NCBI GenBank assembly: GCA_964540165.1
Contig: CAZILU010000013.1
Location: 1 to 37,652, forward strand
Length of the DNA: 37,652 nucleotides
Source of the DNA: Mariniphaga sp964540165
GTDB taxonomy: Bacteria > Bacteroidota > Bacteroidia > Bacteroidales > Prolixibacteraceae
Reading direction: 5' to 3'
A model generated the notes under the pieces. The model did not search any database, was not told the DNA's origin, and worked only from the letters and a program-made list of their open reading frames with translations. The translations under genes and the position numbers were made by a program. Position 1 is the first letter of the stretch; each line of letters opens with the position of its first letter. Below are positions 15,661-23,925 of this stretch, in pieces.

Positions 15661-15755
15661 TTGTTTTTGAATTTGAATGTTGTCGATGGTAATTTGATGT
15701 TTATCTGAGGATGTAAATCATTCTGTACAGAATGAAAACGATTAAATTTAATAAG

Positions 15756-16826
15756 ATGAAGAAACACAATTTTTATGCGGGGCCATCTATTTTACCCGAG
15801 TTTACAAAAGAGAAGACAGCCGAAGCTGTTATAAATTTTGCCGGGACCGGGTTGTCTGTGATGGAGGTTTCTCACCGGAGTAAAGAGTTTATTGCGGTAA
15901 TGGACGAAGCCCGGGCTCTGGTTAAGGAGCTTTTGCACGTTCCGGATGGATACTCTGTGTTATTTTTACAGGGAGGGGCCAGTTTGCAATTTTTGATGAT
16001 TCCCTATAACCTGTTGGAAAAAAGGGCGGCTTACCTCAATACGGGTGCCTGGGCTTCCAAGGCGATCAAGGAGGCCCGGCTGGTGGGAGAGGTTGTTGAG
16101 GTGGCTTCTTCAAAGGATGCCAACTACAACTATATTCCCAAAAATTATGAAGTTCCTGCGGATGTTGATTATTTGCACATTACTTCTAATAATACCATAT
16201 TTGGCACCGAATTGCTGACGGATCCGGATGTGTCTGTGCCATTGGTTGCCGATATGTCATCTGATATATTTAGCCGACCGGTTGACGTTTCCAAATATTC
16301 GGCTATATATGCCGGCGCTCAAAAAAACCTGGGGCCTTCGGGTGCTACCCTGGTTATTATAAAAGATGCAGCACTGGAAAAGGTGACACGGCCAATTCCT
16401 ACCATGCTCAGCTACAAGACTCATATTGAGCAGGATTCCATGTTTAACACTCCGGCAACACTGCCCGTTTTTGCCTGTCTGCAGACGTTGCGATGGTTGA
16501 AAGAGAAAGGGGGCGTTGAGGCTATTGAGAAGGAGAATATCGAAAAGGCAAATTTACTCTATCAGGAGTTGGACAGAAACAGGCTTTTTATGCCTACCGT
16601 CACGAATCCGGAAGACCGGTCGCGGATGAATGTCACGTTCGTTATGGTTCCTGAGTATGTTGCCCTTGAGAAGGAGTTTCTGGATTTTGCCACATCGAAA
16701 GGAATGGTTGGTCTGAAGGGCCACCGTTCGGTGGGGGGGTTCAGAGCATCGATTTACAATGCGATGTCGATTGAGAGCGTAAAGGCATTGATTGAGACAA
16801 TGCAGGATTTTGAAAAAAACAGATAG
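15756..16826 (+). CDS. serC: Phosphoserine aminotransferase
   Basis: A PLP enzyme of class V that converts 3-phosphohydroxypyruvate to phosphoserine (and can act in pyridoxal phosphate synthesis). The start MKKHNFYAGPSILP is canonical; an ATG 8 codons upstream (15732) is possible but would add an unusual basic tail. Motifs include LQGGASLQF, HITSNNTIFGTE, the PLP Lys in GAQKNLGPSG (about residue 190) and the late GHRSVGGFRASIYNA. Length 356 residues, normal. It ends in a strong terminator. In many Bacteroidetes serC is followed by serA and then DUF1015; here serA is absent and DUF1015 follows directly. Confidence 0.96.
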   Translation: MKKHNFYAGPSILPEFTKEKTAEAVINFAGTGLSVMEVSHRSKEFIAVMDEARALVKELLHVPDGYSVLFLQGGASLQFLMIPYNLLEKRAAYLNTGAWASKAIKEARLVGEVVEVASSKDANYNYIPKNYEVPADVDYLHITSNNTIFGTELLTDPDVSVPLVADMSSDIFSRPVDVSKYSAIYAGAQKNLGPSGATLVIIKDAALEKVTRPIPTMLSYKTHIEQDSMFNTPATLPVFACLQTLRWLKEKGGVEAIEKENIEKANLLYQELDRNRLFMPTVTNPEDRSRMNVTFVMVPEYVALEKEFLDFATSKGMVGLKGHRSVGGFRASIYNAMSIESVKALIETMQDFEKNR

Positions 16827-16832
16827 TGCAGT

Positions 16833-16859
16833 GAAAGGGGTCTTGGGCCCCTTTCTTTT
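16833..16859 (+). terminator. Intrinsic terminator after serC
   Basis: GAAAGGGG (16833-16840) pairs perfectly with CCCCTTTC (16848-16855) over a 7-base loop, then TTTT. It ends only 10 bases before the ATG of the DUF1015 gene, so that gene must rely on read-through or on a promoter inside serC. Confidence 0.85.
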
Positions 16860-16869
16860 AAATTGATAT

Positions 16870-18120
16870 ATGGCTGATATAAAACCATTCCGTGGCCTAA
16901 GGCCACCCAAAGAGATTGTTAAAGAGCTTGCCTCGCTGCCGTATGATGTGATGAACAGTGAAGAAGCCGCGCAAATGGCTGAAGGAAAAGAGCGATCACT
17001 GCTTCGAATCACCCGGGCCGAAATAGAGTGCCCCGGTGTGAAAGATATCCATTCAGACATGGTCTATTCCAAGGCACGTAGTAATTTCGAGCTTTTCCAA
17101 AACATGGGTTGGTTAACAGAGGATGAGAAGCCCCGGTATTATATCTATGCTCAGACCATGCAGGGAAGAACCCAATATGGAATTGTGGGGTGTGCCTCCT
17201 GCTCCGATTATGCTTCGGGCCTGATCAAAAAACATGAACTCACCCGACCTGAAAAGGAGGATGACCGGATGGTGCTTACCCGATTTTTGGATGCCAACAT
17301 TGAACCGGTCTTTTTTACCTACCGGGCAGTTCCGGAGATCGATGCCATTGTTAAAGAGGTAATTTCAATCCAAGCTCCTGAATATGATTTTATTGCCGAT
17401 GATGGTTTTGGCCACCACTTTTGGGTCATTAAAGATTCTGAAAAGATTGTTGCCCTTCAGAACCTCTTTGCTACGCGAGTGCCATACACATATGTCGCTG
17501 ATGGCCATCATCGGACGGCAGCGGCTGCGCGTATTGGGACTGAGCGGGCTGCCGGGAATCCGAATCATACCGGAGATGAGGAGTATAACTATTTTATGGC
17601 GGTCCATTTTCCCGATAATCAGCTACAAATCATCGACTATAACCGACTGGTTACCGATCTGAACGGCCACACCGATACCTCATTTTTGGAGGCTTTAAGT
17701 CACTCGTTTGTGCTGGAAACGATGGGTTCCGGGTTTTATAAACCCAGCCAACTGCATGAGTTTAGTCTCTATCTTTCGGGCGTTTGGTATAAGCTGACTG
17801 CCAGGCCGGGAACATTCAACGATAACGATCCGGTCGGGTCACTGGATGTTACCATTCTTTCGGAGCAGGTGCTCAGTCCGATCCTTGATATCAGGGATCT
17901 GCGCACGTCAAACAGAATTGATTTTGTTGGCGGTATCCGGGGATTGGATGCATTGAAAATGCGTGTCGATTCGGGTGAGATGAGGGCTGCATTTGCCCTT
18001 TTCCCGGTATCGATGGAGCAACTGATGAACATTGCCGACAGCGGAAATATTATGCCACCAAAGACAACCTGGTTCGAGCCTAAATTGCGTTCGGGATTGA
18101 TTATTCACAAACTGGATTGA
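16870..18120 (+). CDS. DUF1015 family protein
   Basis: A 416-residue cytoplasmic protein of the DUF1015 family. The hallmark segment is YVADGHHRTAAAARI (about 211-225), a conserved metal- or nucleotide-site candidate; the N terminus IKPFRGLRPP and the LPYDVMNSEEA motif are also typical. Family members often neighbour serA/serC, as here, which hints at a role tied to serine or phosphoserine metabolism, but the biochemical function is not something I can state. It is one base from the next gene (stop 18118-18120, ATG 18122), so the two are surely co-transcribed. Confidence 0.9.
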   Translation: MADIKPFRGLRPPKEIVKELASLPYDVMNSEEAAQMAEGKERSLLRITRAEIECPGVKDIHSDMVYSKARSNFELFQNMGWLTEDEKPRYYIYAQTMQGRTQYGIVGCASCSDYASGLIKKHELTRPEKEDDRMVLTRFLDANIEPVFFTYRAVPEIDAIVKEVISIQAPEYDFIADDGFGHHFWVIKDSEKIVALQNLFATRVPYTYVADGHHRTAAAARIGTERAAGNPNHTGDEEYNYFMAVHFPDNQLQIIDYNRLVTDLNGHTDTSFLEALSHSFVLETMGSGFYKPSQLHEFSLYLSGVWYKLTARPGTFNDNDPVGSLDVTILSEQVLSPILDIRDLRTSNRIDFVGGIRGLDALKMRVDSGEMRAAFALFPVSMEQLMNIADSGNIMPPKTTWFEPKLRSGLIIHKLD

Positions 18121-18121
18121 G

Positions 18122-21097
18122 ATGGATATAGAAAAGATCAGCCTGGCAACCGTTTATAAAAGAAAAAAGACCGATCGGGATATTTTTCAGGAGCTGATGC
18201 CGTTGAAAGTCAAGGAGGTGCTTCTTGTGGCTACCTTATACGACTCCTATACCATTGTTCGGGAGGGGCAGTTCAGCGATAAGATATTCGGAGAGTACCT
18301 GCAGTTGAATCTTTATGCTGCACCGCGATTTACCAGCGTGAACTCTGCGGAAGATGCTATGCTGATTCTTGAGCATCGTGACGTCGATCTGATCATTGTA
18401 ATGGCAGGTTTAGATAAAGATGCAGCGGTTGAGACCGCCCGGCAGTTAGGGACGCTCCGATCAAAAATTCCGCTTCTGTTGCTGGCAAATAACAATGCCG
18501 ACTTGAGCTATTTTCAGGAGGAGGGCAGAAAACTCAGCTTTATTGACCGGATATTTGTATGGAACGGGAATTCGAACGTCTTTCTGGCCATGATCAAATA
18601 TATTGAGGATAAAAAGAATGTGGCGCGCGACACCAAAAACGGAAACGTTCGTGTCATTCTGCTGGTAGAAGACAGCATCCAGTACTATTCCAGGTATTTG
18701 CCAATGCTTTATACCACGACCATGACTCAGACGCAGATCCTGGTTCAGGAAGATGCAAAGGATGAATTGCATAAAATCCTGAAAATGAGAGCTCGGCCTA
18801 AGGTTTTGCTGGTAGACAATTACGAAGAGGCAGTCCAGGTGATCAATAGTTATCGCCGCTATATGCTCTCTGTCATTTCGGATGTAAGCTTTGAGAAAGA
18901 GGGGAAAGAGGATGATGATGCCGGCATTGAACTGCTGAAGTATGCGATGAAAACGCTGAAGCATCCGATTCCGGTGCTGCTGCAATCGCAGGATGTTGTT
19001 AACGCTGCCCGGGCAAAGAGTATCGGTGCCGATTTTATTAATAAGAATTCGGAGAGTCTCTCCATGGATATTCTTCATTTTTTGTATCGCAGGCTGGGTT
19101 TTGGGAATTTTGTTTTTAAGGGGATGGATGGCAAGCCTATTACTGAAGCCGAGAATTTGCATGAGTTTCAGAAAAAATTCAGGGAAATTCCGGCGGAAGC
19201 GCTCTTGTACCATGGTAAAAGAAACTCCTTTTCAACCTGGCTGATGGCCCGGGGAGAGATCAATATGGCCGAAAGGCTTCGCCCGGTGAAGACAGAGGAT
19301 TTTGAATCGGCCGAAGATTTGCGTCAGTTTTGTCTTACGGTCTTTCATAACTCCCAGTTTGAGAAGCTAAAGGGAAGCATCGTCAATTTTGATGCCTCCC
19401 TGCTTAACTCCAGCCGGTTTATTGTTCGTATGGCAAAAGGGTCGTTGGGAGGAAAAGGCAGGGGAATAGCGTTTATCAGCAACTTTATTGAGAACATCGA
19501 TTTTCATAAACTTATTCCCGACATGAATATTCGGATTCCGGCCACTACCGTGATCGGAGCCCTGGAGTTTGATAAGTTTATTGAAACCAATAATCTCTAT
19601 GATGATATATACTCTTTGAACGACTACCAGTCGATCCGGCAACATTTTCTTGATTCCGAGTTTGATGAAAAGATCAAGGAGCGGTTGATGGAATATATCA
19701 AATGCGTCACCAAGCCATTGGCAGTCAGGTCTTCCGGATTGTTTGAGGACTCTCTGCTTCAACCCTTTTCCGGCGTGTATGCTACCTACCTGCTTCCCAA
19801 TAATCATCCCGATCCTGCCGTACGCTATACTCAACTTGAAACCGCCATTAAACTGGTTTATGCCAGTATTTTTACTAAATCAGCCCGATCCTATTTTGAA
19901 GCGATTCATTACAAGATTGAAGAGGAGAAGATGGCCGTAGTTATACAGGAGGTTGTCGGACAGCAGTGTCATCAGCGGTTTTATCCCACCCTTTCGGGAG
20001 TTGCTCAGTCATATAATTACTATCCCATCTCCTATATGCAACCCGAAGATGGATTTTCAGTGGTTGCAGTGGGATTGGGGATCTATGTGGTCGGGGGCGA
20101 GAACTCCTACCGGTTTTGCCCGAAATACCCATCCATTAATCCAACGACCATTGGTGATCTGCTGCGTGATTCCCAGAAGTATTTTTACGCCATTGACATG
20201 TCGAAATCTGACATCGATCTGGTTTCAGAAGGGGAGGATGCTTCGGTGAAAAAATATCGGATCAGAGAGGCTGAAGAGGATGGTACCCTTGAGCATGCAG
20301 CCTCCTCCTATTCTATTGAGAATGATGATCTGATGCCGGGAATTCATGGAAACGGTCCCAGGATCATCGATTTTGCCAACATTATAAAGTACAACTACCT
20401 GCCATTGGCCGATACGTTGCAACTTTTGCTGAAACTGTTTAAGGAGGCCATGGGCTCTCCGGTTGAAATTGAGTATGCCATTGATTTGGGAGGTGCGGAA
20501 AATGGCTTGCCGACCTTTTATCTGCTTCAGATCAAGCCCCTGATTCGTGTTGAAAAACAAGTTGATATTGATCTTGGGAAGATTGATGATGCCGGTGTGT
20601 TTATGTACGCAGAGCGGGGCATGGGAAATGGAATCCTGACAACTATTAACGATGTGGTGTGGGTTGATCCTGAGCGGTTTGACAAGATGAAAACACGTCA
20701 GATGGCTGCCGAGATCAGTAAAATAAATGAATATTTTGAGCGTGAAGAGAAGGAGTATGTGCTTGTTGGCCCCGGGCGCTGGGGGTCACGGGATCCATAT
20801 ACCGGAATTCCTGTTTTATGGGCTAATATTTCAAAAGCAAGAGTAATCGTTGAGATGGGGCTTCCGAACTATCCGCTGGATGCCTCCCTCGGGTCTCACT
20901 TTTTTCATAACGTAACGTCAATGAATGTTGGCTATTTCTCGGTTCCATACAATGCCAAACATGCCCGGATCAACCTGGAATTGTTAAAACCAATGAAGGT
21001 GATTCATGAAACCGGATTTATAAAACATGTGGCGTTGGATGAAAATCTGACCGTATTGATGAATGGGAAAGAGCGAAAAGCATTGATCCATTTTTAG
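18122..21097 (+). CDS. PEP synthase-like PEP/pyruvate-binding protein with N-terminal receiver-like domains
   Basis: A 991-residue protein. The N terminus has two response-regulator-like folds (about 30-165 and 205-330; the second has KVLLVDNYEEA and SVISDVSF, with an Asp where receivers are phosphorylated). The middle is a PPDK/PEP-synthase nucleotide-binding domain (about 430-810): MAKGSLGGKGRGIAF, PLAVRSSGLFEDSLLQPFSG, then LLQIKPL. A further C-terminal domain (GPGRWGSRDPYTGIPVLWAN) follows. The phosphohistidine swivel domain and the PEP-binding barrel of true PEP synthase are missing, so it cannot run the usual reaction alone. It may be a signal-controlled nucleotide-dependent kinase or phosphotransferase; this is inference. 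It is coupled to DUF1015. Confidence 0.85.
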   Translation: MDIEKISLATVYKRKKTDRDIFQELMPLKVKEVLLVATLYDSYTIVREGQFSDKIFGEYLQLNLYAAPRFTSVNSAEDAMLILEHRDVDLIIVMAGLDKDAAVETARQLGTLRSKIPLLLLANNNADLSYFQEEGRKLSFIDRIFVWNGNSNVFLAMIKYIEDKKNVARDTKNGNVRVILLVEDSIQYYSRYLPMLYTTTMTQTQILVQEDAKDELHKILKMRARPKVLLVDNYEEAVQVINSYRRYMLSVISDVSFEKEGKEDDDAGIELLKYAMKTLKHPIPVLLQSQDVVNAARAKSIGADFINKNSESLSMDILHFLYRRLGFGNFVFKGMDGKPITEAENLHEFQKKFREIPAEALLYHGKRNSFSTWLMARGEINMAERLRPVKTEDFESAEDLRQFCLTVFHNSQFEKLKGSIVNFDASLLNSSRFIVRMAKGSLGGKGRGIAFISNFIENIDFHKLIPDMNIRIPATTVIGALEFDKFIETNNLYDDIYSLNDYQSIRQHFLDSEFDEKIKERLMEYIKCVTKPLAVRSSGLFEDSLLQPFSGVYATYLLPNNHPDPAVRYTQLETAIKLVYASIFTKSARSYFEAIHYKIEEEKMAVVIQEVVGQQCHQRFYPTLSGVAQSYNYYPISYMQPEDGFSVVAVGLGIYVVGGENSYRFCPKYPSINPTTIGDLLRDSQKYFYAIDMSKSDIDLVSEGEDASVKKYRIREAEEDGTLEHAASSYSIENDDLMPGIHGNGPRIIDFANIIKYNYLPLADTLQLLLKLFKEAMGSPVEIEYAIDLGGAENGLPTFYLLQIKPLIRVEKQVDIDLGKIDDAGVFMYAERGMGNGILTTINDVVWVDPERFDKMKTRQMAAEISKINEYFEREEKEYVLVGPGRWGSRDPYTGIPVLWANISKARVIVEMGLPNYPLDASLGSHFFHNVTSMNVGYFSVPYNAKHARINLELLKPMKVIHETGFIKHVALDENLTVLMNGKERKALIHF

Positions 21098-21173
21098 GGT
21101 TCCCGATTTGTTAATTATTTCTCACCCCGCTGATAAAAAAAAGGTTCAAATCAGAGCTTTTAATTTTTAAATC

Positions 21174-21181
21174 TATCTTTG
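21174..21181 (+). promoter_or_regulatory. Possible distal -7 element for hppA
   Basis: TATCTTTG exactly matches TAnnTTTG. It is far from the hppA ATG (21405) and no -33 motif supports it, so it is only a candidate. The same octamer occurs in front of the hydrogenase operon (27241). Confidence 0.4.
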
Positions 21182-21206
21182 TCTGTTGGAAATTTTTTTT
21201 TGTTTC

Positions 21207-21365
21207 ATGATTAAAGCTGTTATGTTTCAAGGATATCAGTTACAACGCCCATGGAATCGAAAATCAGCGGCAGTTGATTTTATTCATTATATCCAGCGTA
21301 CACTATTTCTATACCCGTTTAGCATTAATGATATATTACCAGTGATAAAAGCTGAATTATTTTAA
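21207..21365 (+). CDS. Possible 52-codon small ORF in the hppA leader, unrecognised
   Basis: ATG at 21207 (second in-frame ATG at 21222) to TAA at 21363-21365. The product starts MIKAVMFQGYQLQRPWN, is basic and aromatic and resembles no family I know. There is no strong ribosome-binding site (TTTTTTTTGTTTC precedes it). An ORF of this length can arise by chance; it is listed because it fills most of the long gap. Confidence 0.15.
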   Translation: MIKAVMFQGYQLQRPWNRKSAAVDFIHYIQRTLFLYPFSINDILPVIKAELF

Positions 21366-21404
21366 AATTAAACCGTAACATTTGTTACACAAAATTTTTT
21401 TCTT

Positions 21405-23732
21405 ATGACCAACATTTTCTTATTAGTTCCATTTGCATCCCTGTTAGCGTTGCTGTTTGCCTGGATCTTTTTCAAGTCAATGATGAAGAACTCCGAGGGA
21501 ACTCCACGCATGAAGGAGATTGCACAGTATGTTCGGGAAGGAGCCATGGCTTATTTAAAAAGACAATATAAGGTGGTAACCATTGTATTTGTCATTCTTT
21601 TTGTTTTGTTGTTGATCATGGCCTATTTTAATGTTCAGAATCCGTTTGTGCCTGTTGCCTTCATATCCGGAGGTTTTTTCTCAGGGCTTTGCGGTTTTTT
21701 AGGAATGAAGACGGCTACGTATGCTTCTGCCCGTACGGCGCATGGAGCTTCACAGTCGTTGAATAAAGGTCTCCAGGTAGCCTTTCGCAGTGGGGCTGTG
21801 ATGGGTTTGGTGGTGGTCGGATTTGCATTGCTCGATATTGCCGCCTGGTTTTGGATCCTGAATGACCTGGTTTACACTCCCGGAAATATTTCTGAAGGAT
21901 TGCACTTTTTGGGTTTAAACCTGGTGCATGCACATCCCGAGTTTGTGACCAGCGGGGTGATTAACGACGAAGGTATTCGGTTTAAGCTGGTAGAGATTAC
22001 CGTTACTATGCTTACCTTTGGAATGGGTGCCTCTACACAGGCTTTGTTTGCCCGTGTTGGTGGTGGTATCTATACAAAAGCTGCCGACGTAGGTGCTGAC
22101 CTGGTAGGAAAGGTTGAGGCTGGTATTCCGGAAGATGATCCGCGTAATCCCGCAACGATAGCCGACAATGTAGGAGACAATGTGGGTGATGTTGCCGGTA
22201 TGGGGGCTGACCTTTACGAGTCGTATGCCGGTTCCATTCTGGCAACGGCAGCCCTTGGAGCTTCTCTGCCTGCCCTGGTGATGAAGGGGGCAGGGCTGGA
22301 TCCTTATCAGGCTGTTTTGGCTCCGATGATTGTTGCTGCGCTTGGAATCATTCTTTCCATCGTGGGCATATTTATGGTTCGCACTAAGGAGTCGGCTACC
22401 CAGAAAAATTTGCTCAATGCACTATTGCTTGGCACGGGTGGCAGCTCATTATTAATTCTAATTGCCATGATCGGCCTTGTCATGCTGGGTTGGGTTACCT
22501 GGGGTGTGTTTTGGGCTGTGGTGATCGGATTGGCTGCTGGTGTTATTATTGGCCAGGCGACCGAATATTTTACTTCCGATGAGTATAAACCTACGAAGGG
22601 TATTGCCAAACAGGCACAACAAGGACCTGCAACAACCATTATCGATGGTTTGGCTGTTGGAATGTATTCAACCTGGATTCCCGGGGTTACCATTGTATTA
22701 GGTATTATGGGTGCATTCTGGGCTGCCGGAGGTGCAGAGCACTTTTCTATGGGCGTTTATGGTATTGGTTTTGCCGCTGTTGGTATGCTCTCCACCCTGG
22801 GAATTACCCTGGCTACCGATGCGTTCGGTCCTATTGCTGACAATGCCGGTGGTAATGCTGAGATGGCTGAACTTGATCCACAGGTTCGCGAACGCACCGA
22901 CGCCTTAGATATGCTTGGAAACACTACGGCTGCTACCGGAAAAGGGTTTGCCATCGGTTCGGCAGCACTTACTGCTATGGCGCTGATCTCTGCTTACATG
23001 GAGGAGATTCGCTTGTGGTTTGATAAAATTGCCAAAGCGGGTGAAGGTTTCGTTACCAAAGGGGGATACATCTTTTATACCGATGTTATGCCAGCCGTGG
23101 AAGAGGGAGTTACTGCGATTAAAATCTCAACGGCCTCTGTTAAGGACTTTTCAGCAGCGTATGATATTACCCTCTTTAACCCGCTTTTCCTTGGAGGGCT
23201 CTTCCTGGGTTCTATGATGGCCTTTGTCTTTAGTGCTATGACCATGAAAGCGGTGGGTCGTGCCGCCGGAGCTATGGTTGAGGAGGTGCGGCGTCAGTTC
23301 CGTGAGATTAAGGGGATTTTGGAAGGGAAGGCTGTTCCTGAATATGCTAAATGTGTTGAAATTTCAACCAAGGGAGCCCAACGAGAGATGCTGCTGCCTT
23401 CACTGGTGGCCATTGCTGTTCCGGTAATCGTGGGTGCATTGATGGGCGTTGCCGGTGTTGTCGGGCTGCTGGCCGGAGGCTTAACTTCCGGATTTACGCT
23501 GGCTGTATTTATGAATAATGCCGGTGGTGCGTGGGACAATGCCAAGAAATTCATCGAAAAGGGAAATTACGGAGGAAAGGGAAGTGAAGCACACCGCGCC
23601 GGCGTTGTTGGCGATACGGTTGGTGACCCGTTTAAGGATACTTCCGGTCCGTCATTGAATATCCTGATTAAACTGATGACCATGGTCTCTGTTGTTATGG
23701 CTGGATTGACCGTGACACTGAGCTTGTTATAA
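21405..23732 (+). CDS. hppA: K+-dependent membrane-bound ion-pumping pyrophosphatase
   Basis: A 775-residue, multi-pass (about 16 segments) inner-membrane pump that couples pyrophosphate hydrolysis to ion export. The substrate-site motifs are complete: DVGADLVGKVEAGIPEDDPR (about 228-247), NVGDNVGDVAGMGADLYESY (255-274), FGPIADNAGGNAEM (474-487) and GDTVGDPFKDTSGPS near the C terminus. The segment GNTTAATGKG (505-514) has Ala and Gly where K+-independent enzymes have Lys and Thr (GNTTKATTKG), so this is the K+-dependent type. That group includes Na+ pumps and dual Na+/H+ pumps known from Bacteroides, as well as H+ pumps; the ion cannot be fixed by eye. Monocistronic, with a strong terminator. 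Confidence 0.96.
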   Translation: MTNIFLLVPFASLLALLFAWIFFKSMMKNSEGTPRMKEIAQYVREGAMAYLKRQYKVVTIVFVILFVLLLIMAYFNVQNPFVPVAFISGGFFSGLCGFLGMKTATYASARTAHGASQSLNKGLQVAFRSGAVMGLVVVGFALLDIAAWFWILNDLVYTPGNISEGLHFLGLNLVHAHPEFVTSGVINDEGIRFKLVEITVTMLTFGMGASTQALFARVGGGIYTKAADVGADLVGKVEAGIPEDDPRNPATIADNVGDNVGDVAGMGADLYESYAGSILATAALGASLPALVMKGAGLDPYQAVLAPMIVAALGIILSIVGIFMVRTKESATQKNLLNALLLGTGGSSLLILIAMIGLVMLGWVTWGVFWAVVIGLAAGVIIGQATEYFTSDEYKPTKGIAKQAQQGPATTIIDGLAVGMYSTWIPGVTIVLGIMGAFWAAGGAEHFSMGVYGIGFAAVGMLSTLGITLATDAFGPIADNAGGNAEMAELDPQVRERTDALDMLGNTTAATGKGFAIGSAALTAMALISAYMEEIRLWFDKIAKAGEGFVTKGGYIFYTDVMPAVEEGVTAIKISTASVKDFSAAYDITLFNPLFLGGLFLGSMMAFVFSAMTMKAVGRAAGAMVEEVRRQFREIKGILEGKAVPEYAKCVEISTKGAQREMLLPSLVAIAVPVIVGALMGVAGVVGLLAGGLTSGFTLAVFMNNAGGAWDNAKKFIEKGNYGGKGSEAHRAGVVGDTVGDPFKDTSGPSLNILIKLMTMVSVVMAGLTVTLSLL

Positions 23733-23753
23733 TATTTGATCGTTTGTAATCAG

Positions 23754-23786
23754 AGAGCCATCTGCCTTGGGCAGATGGCTCTTTTT
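23754..23786 (+). terminator. Strong intrinsic terminator after hppA
   Basis: AGAGCCATCTGC (23754-23765) pairs perfectly with GCAGATGGCTCT (23771-23782) over a 5-base loop, then TTTT. The 12-bp GC-rich stem lies 22 bases after the hppA stop. Confidence 0.92.
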
Positions 23787-23925
23787 AGTATATGCCGTGC
23801 ATTTCAACCCGGATGAGTTGACGCGATATCAAAAAATAAATTTCGACAGGGTCTAATTTATATTGTTTCTTAGCTAAAATCTTATTACTTTTCGTTTTTA
23901 ATTGTAAAATTTTAAAATCGGAAAT

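Larger units (their letters stand above)
21098..21404 (+). other. Gap of 307 bases upstream of hppA: possible leader with hairpin, palindrome and small ORF
   Basis: No conserved RNA was recognised. The gap holds a TAnnTTTG box (TATCTTTG, 21174-21181). A hairpin follows (AAAATCA at 21260-21266, TGATTTT at 21275-21281, 8-base loop) and then a 14-base palindrome, GTAACATTTGTTAC (21375-21388), ending 16 bases before the hppA ATG. If the box is used, the hppA leader is about 218 bases long, unusual beside its neighbours. Confidence 0.5.

Noticed and set aside
16554..17060. Minus-strand ORF of 168 codons across the serC/DUF1015 junction
   Set aside because: It runs through two well-supported genes and a terminator; not a gene.
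18461..19213. Minus-strand ORF of 250 codons opposite the PEP/pyruvate-binding protein gene
   Set aside because: The sense frame has clear conserved domains over the whole stretch; the antisense product resembles nothing and has no promoter.
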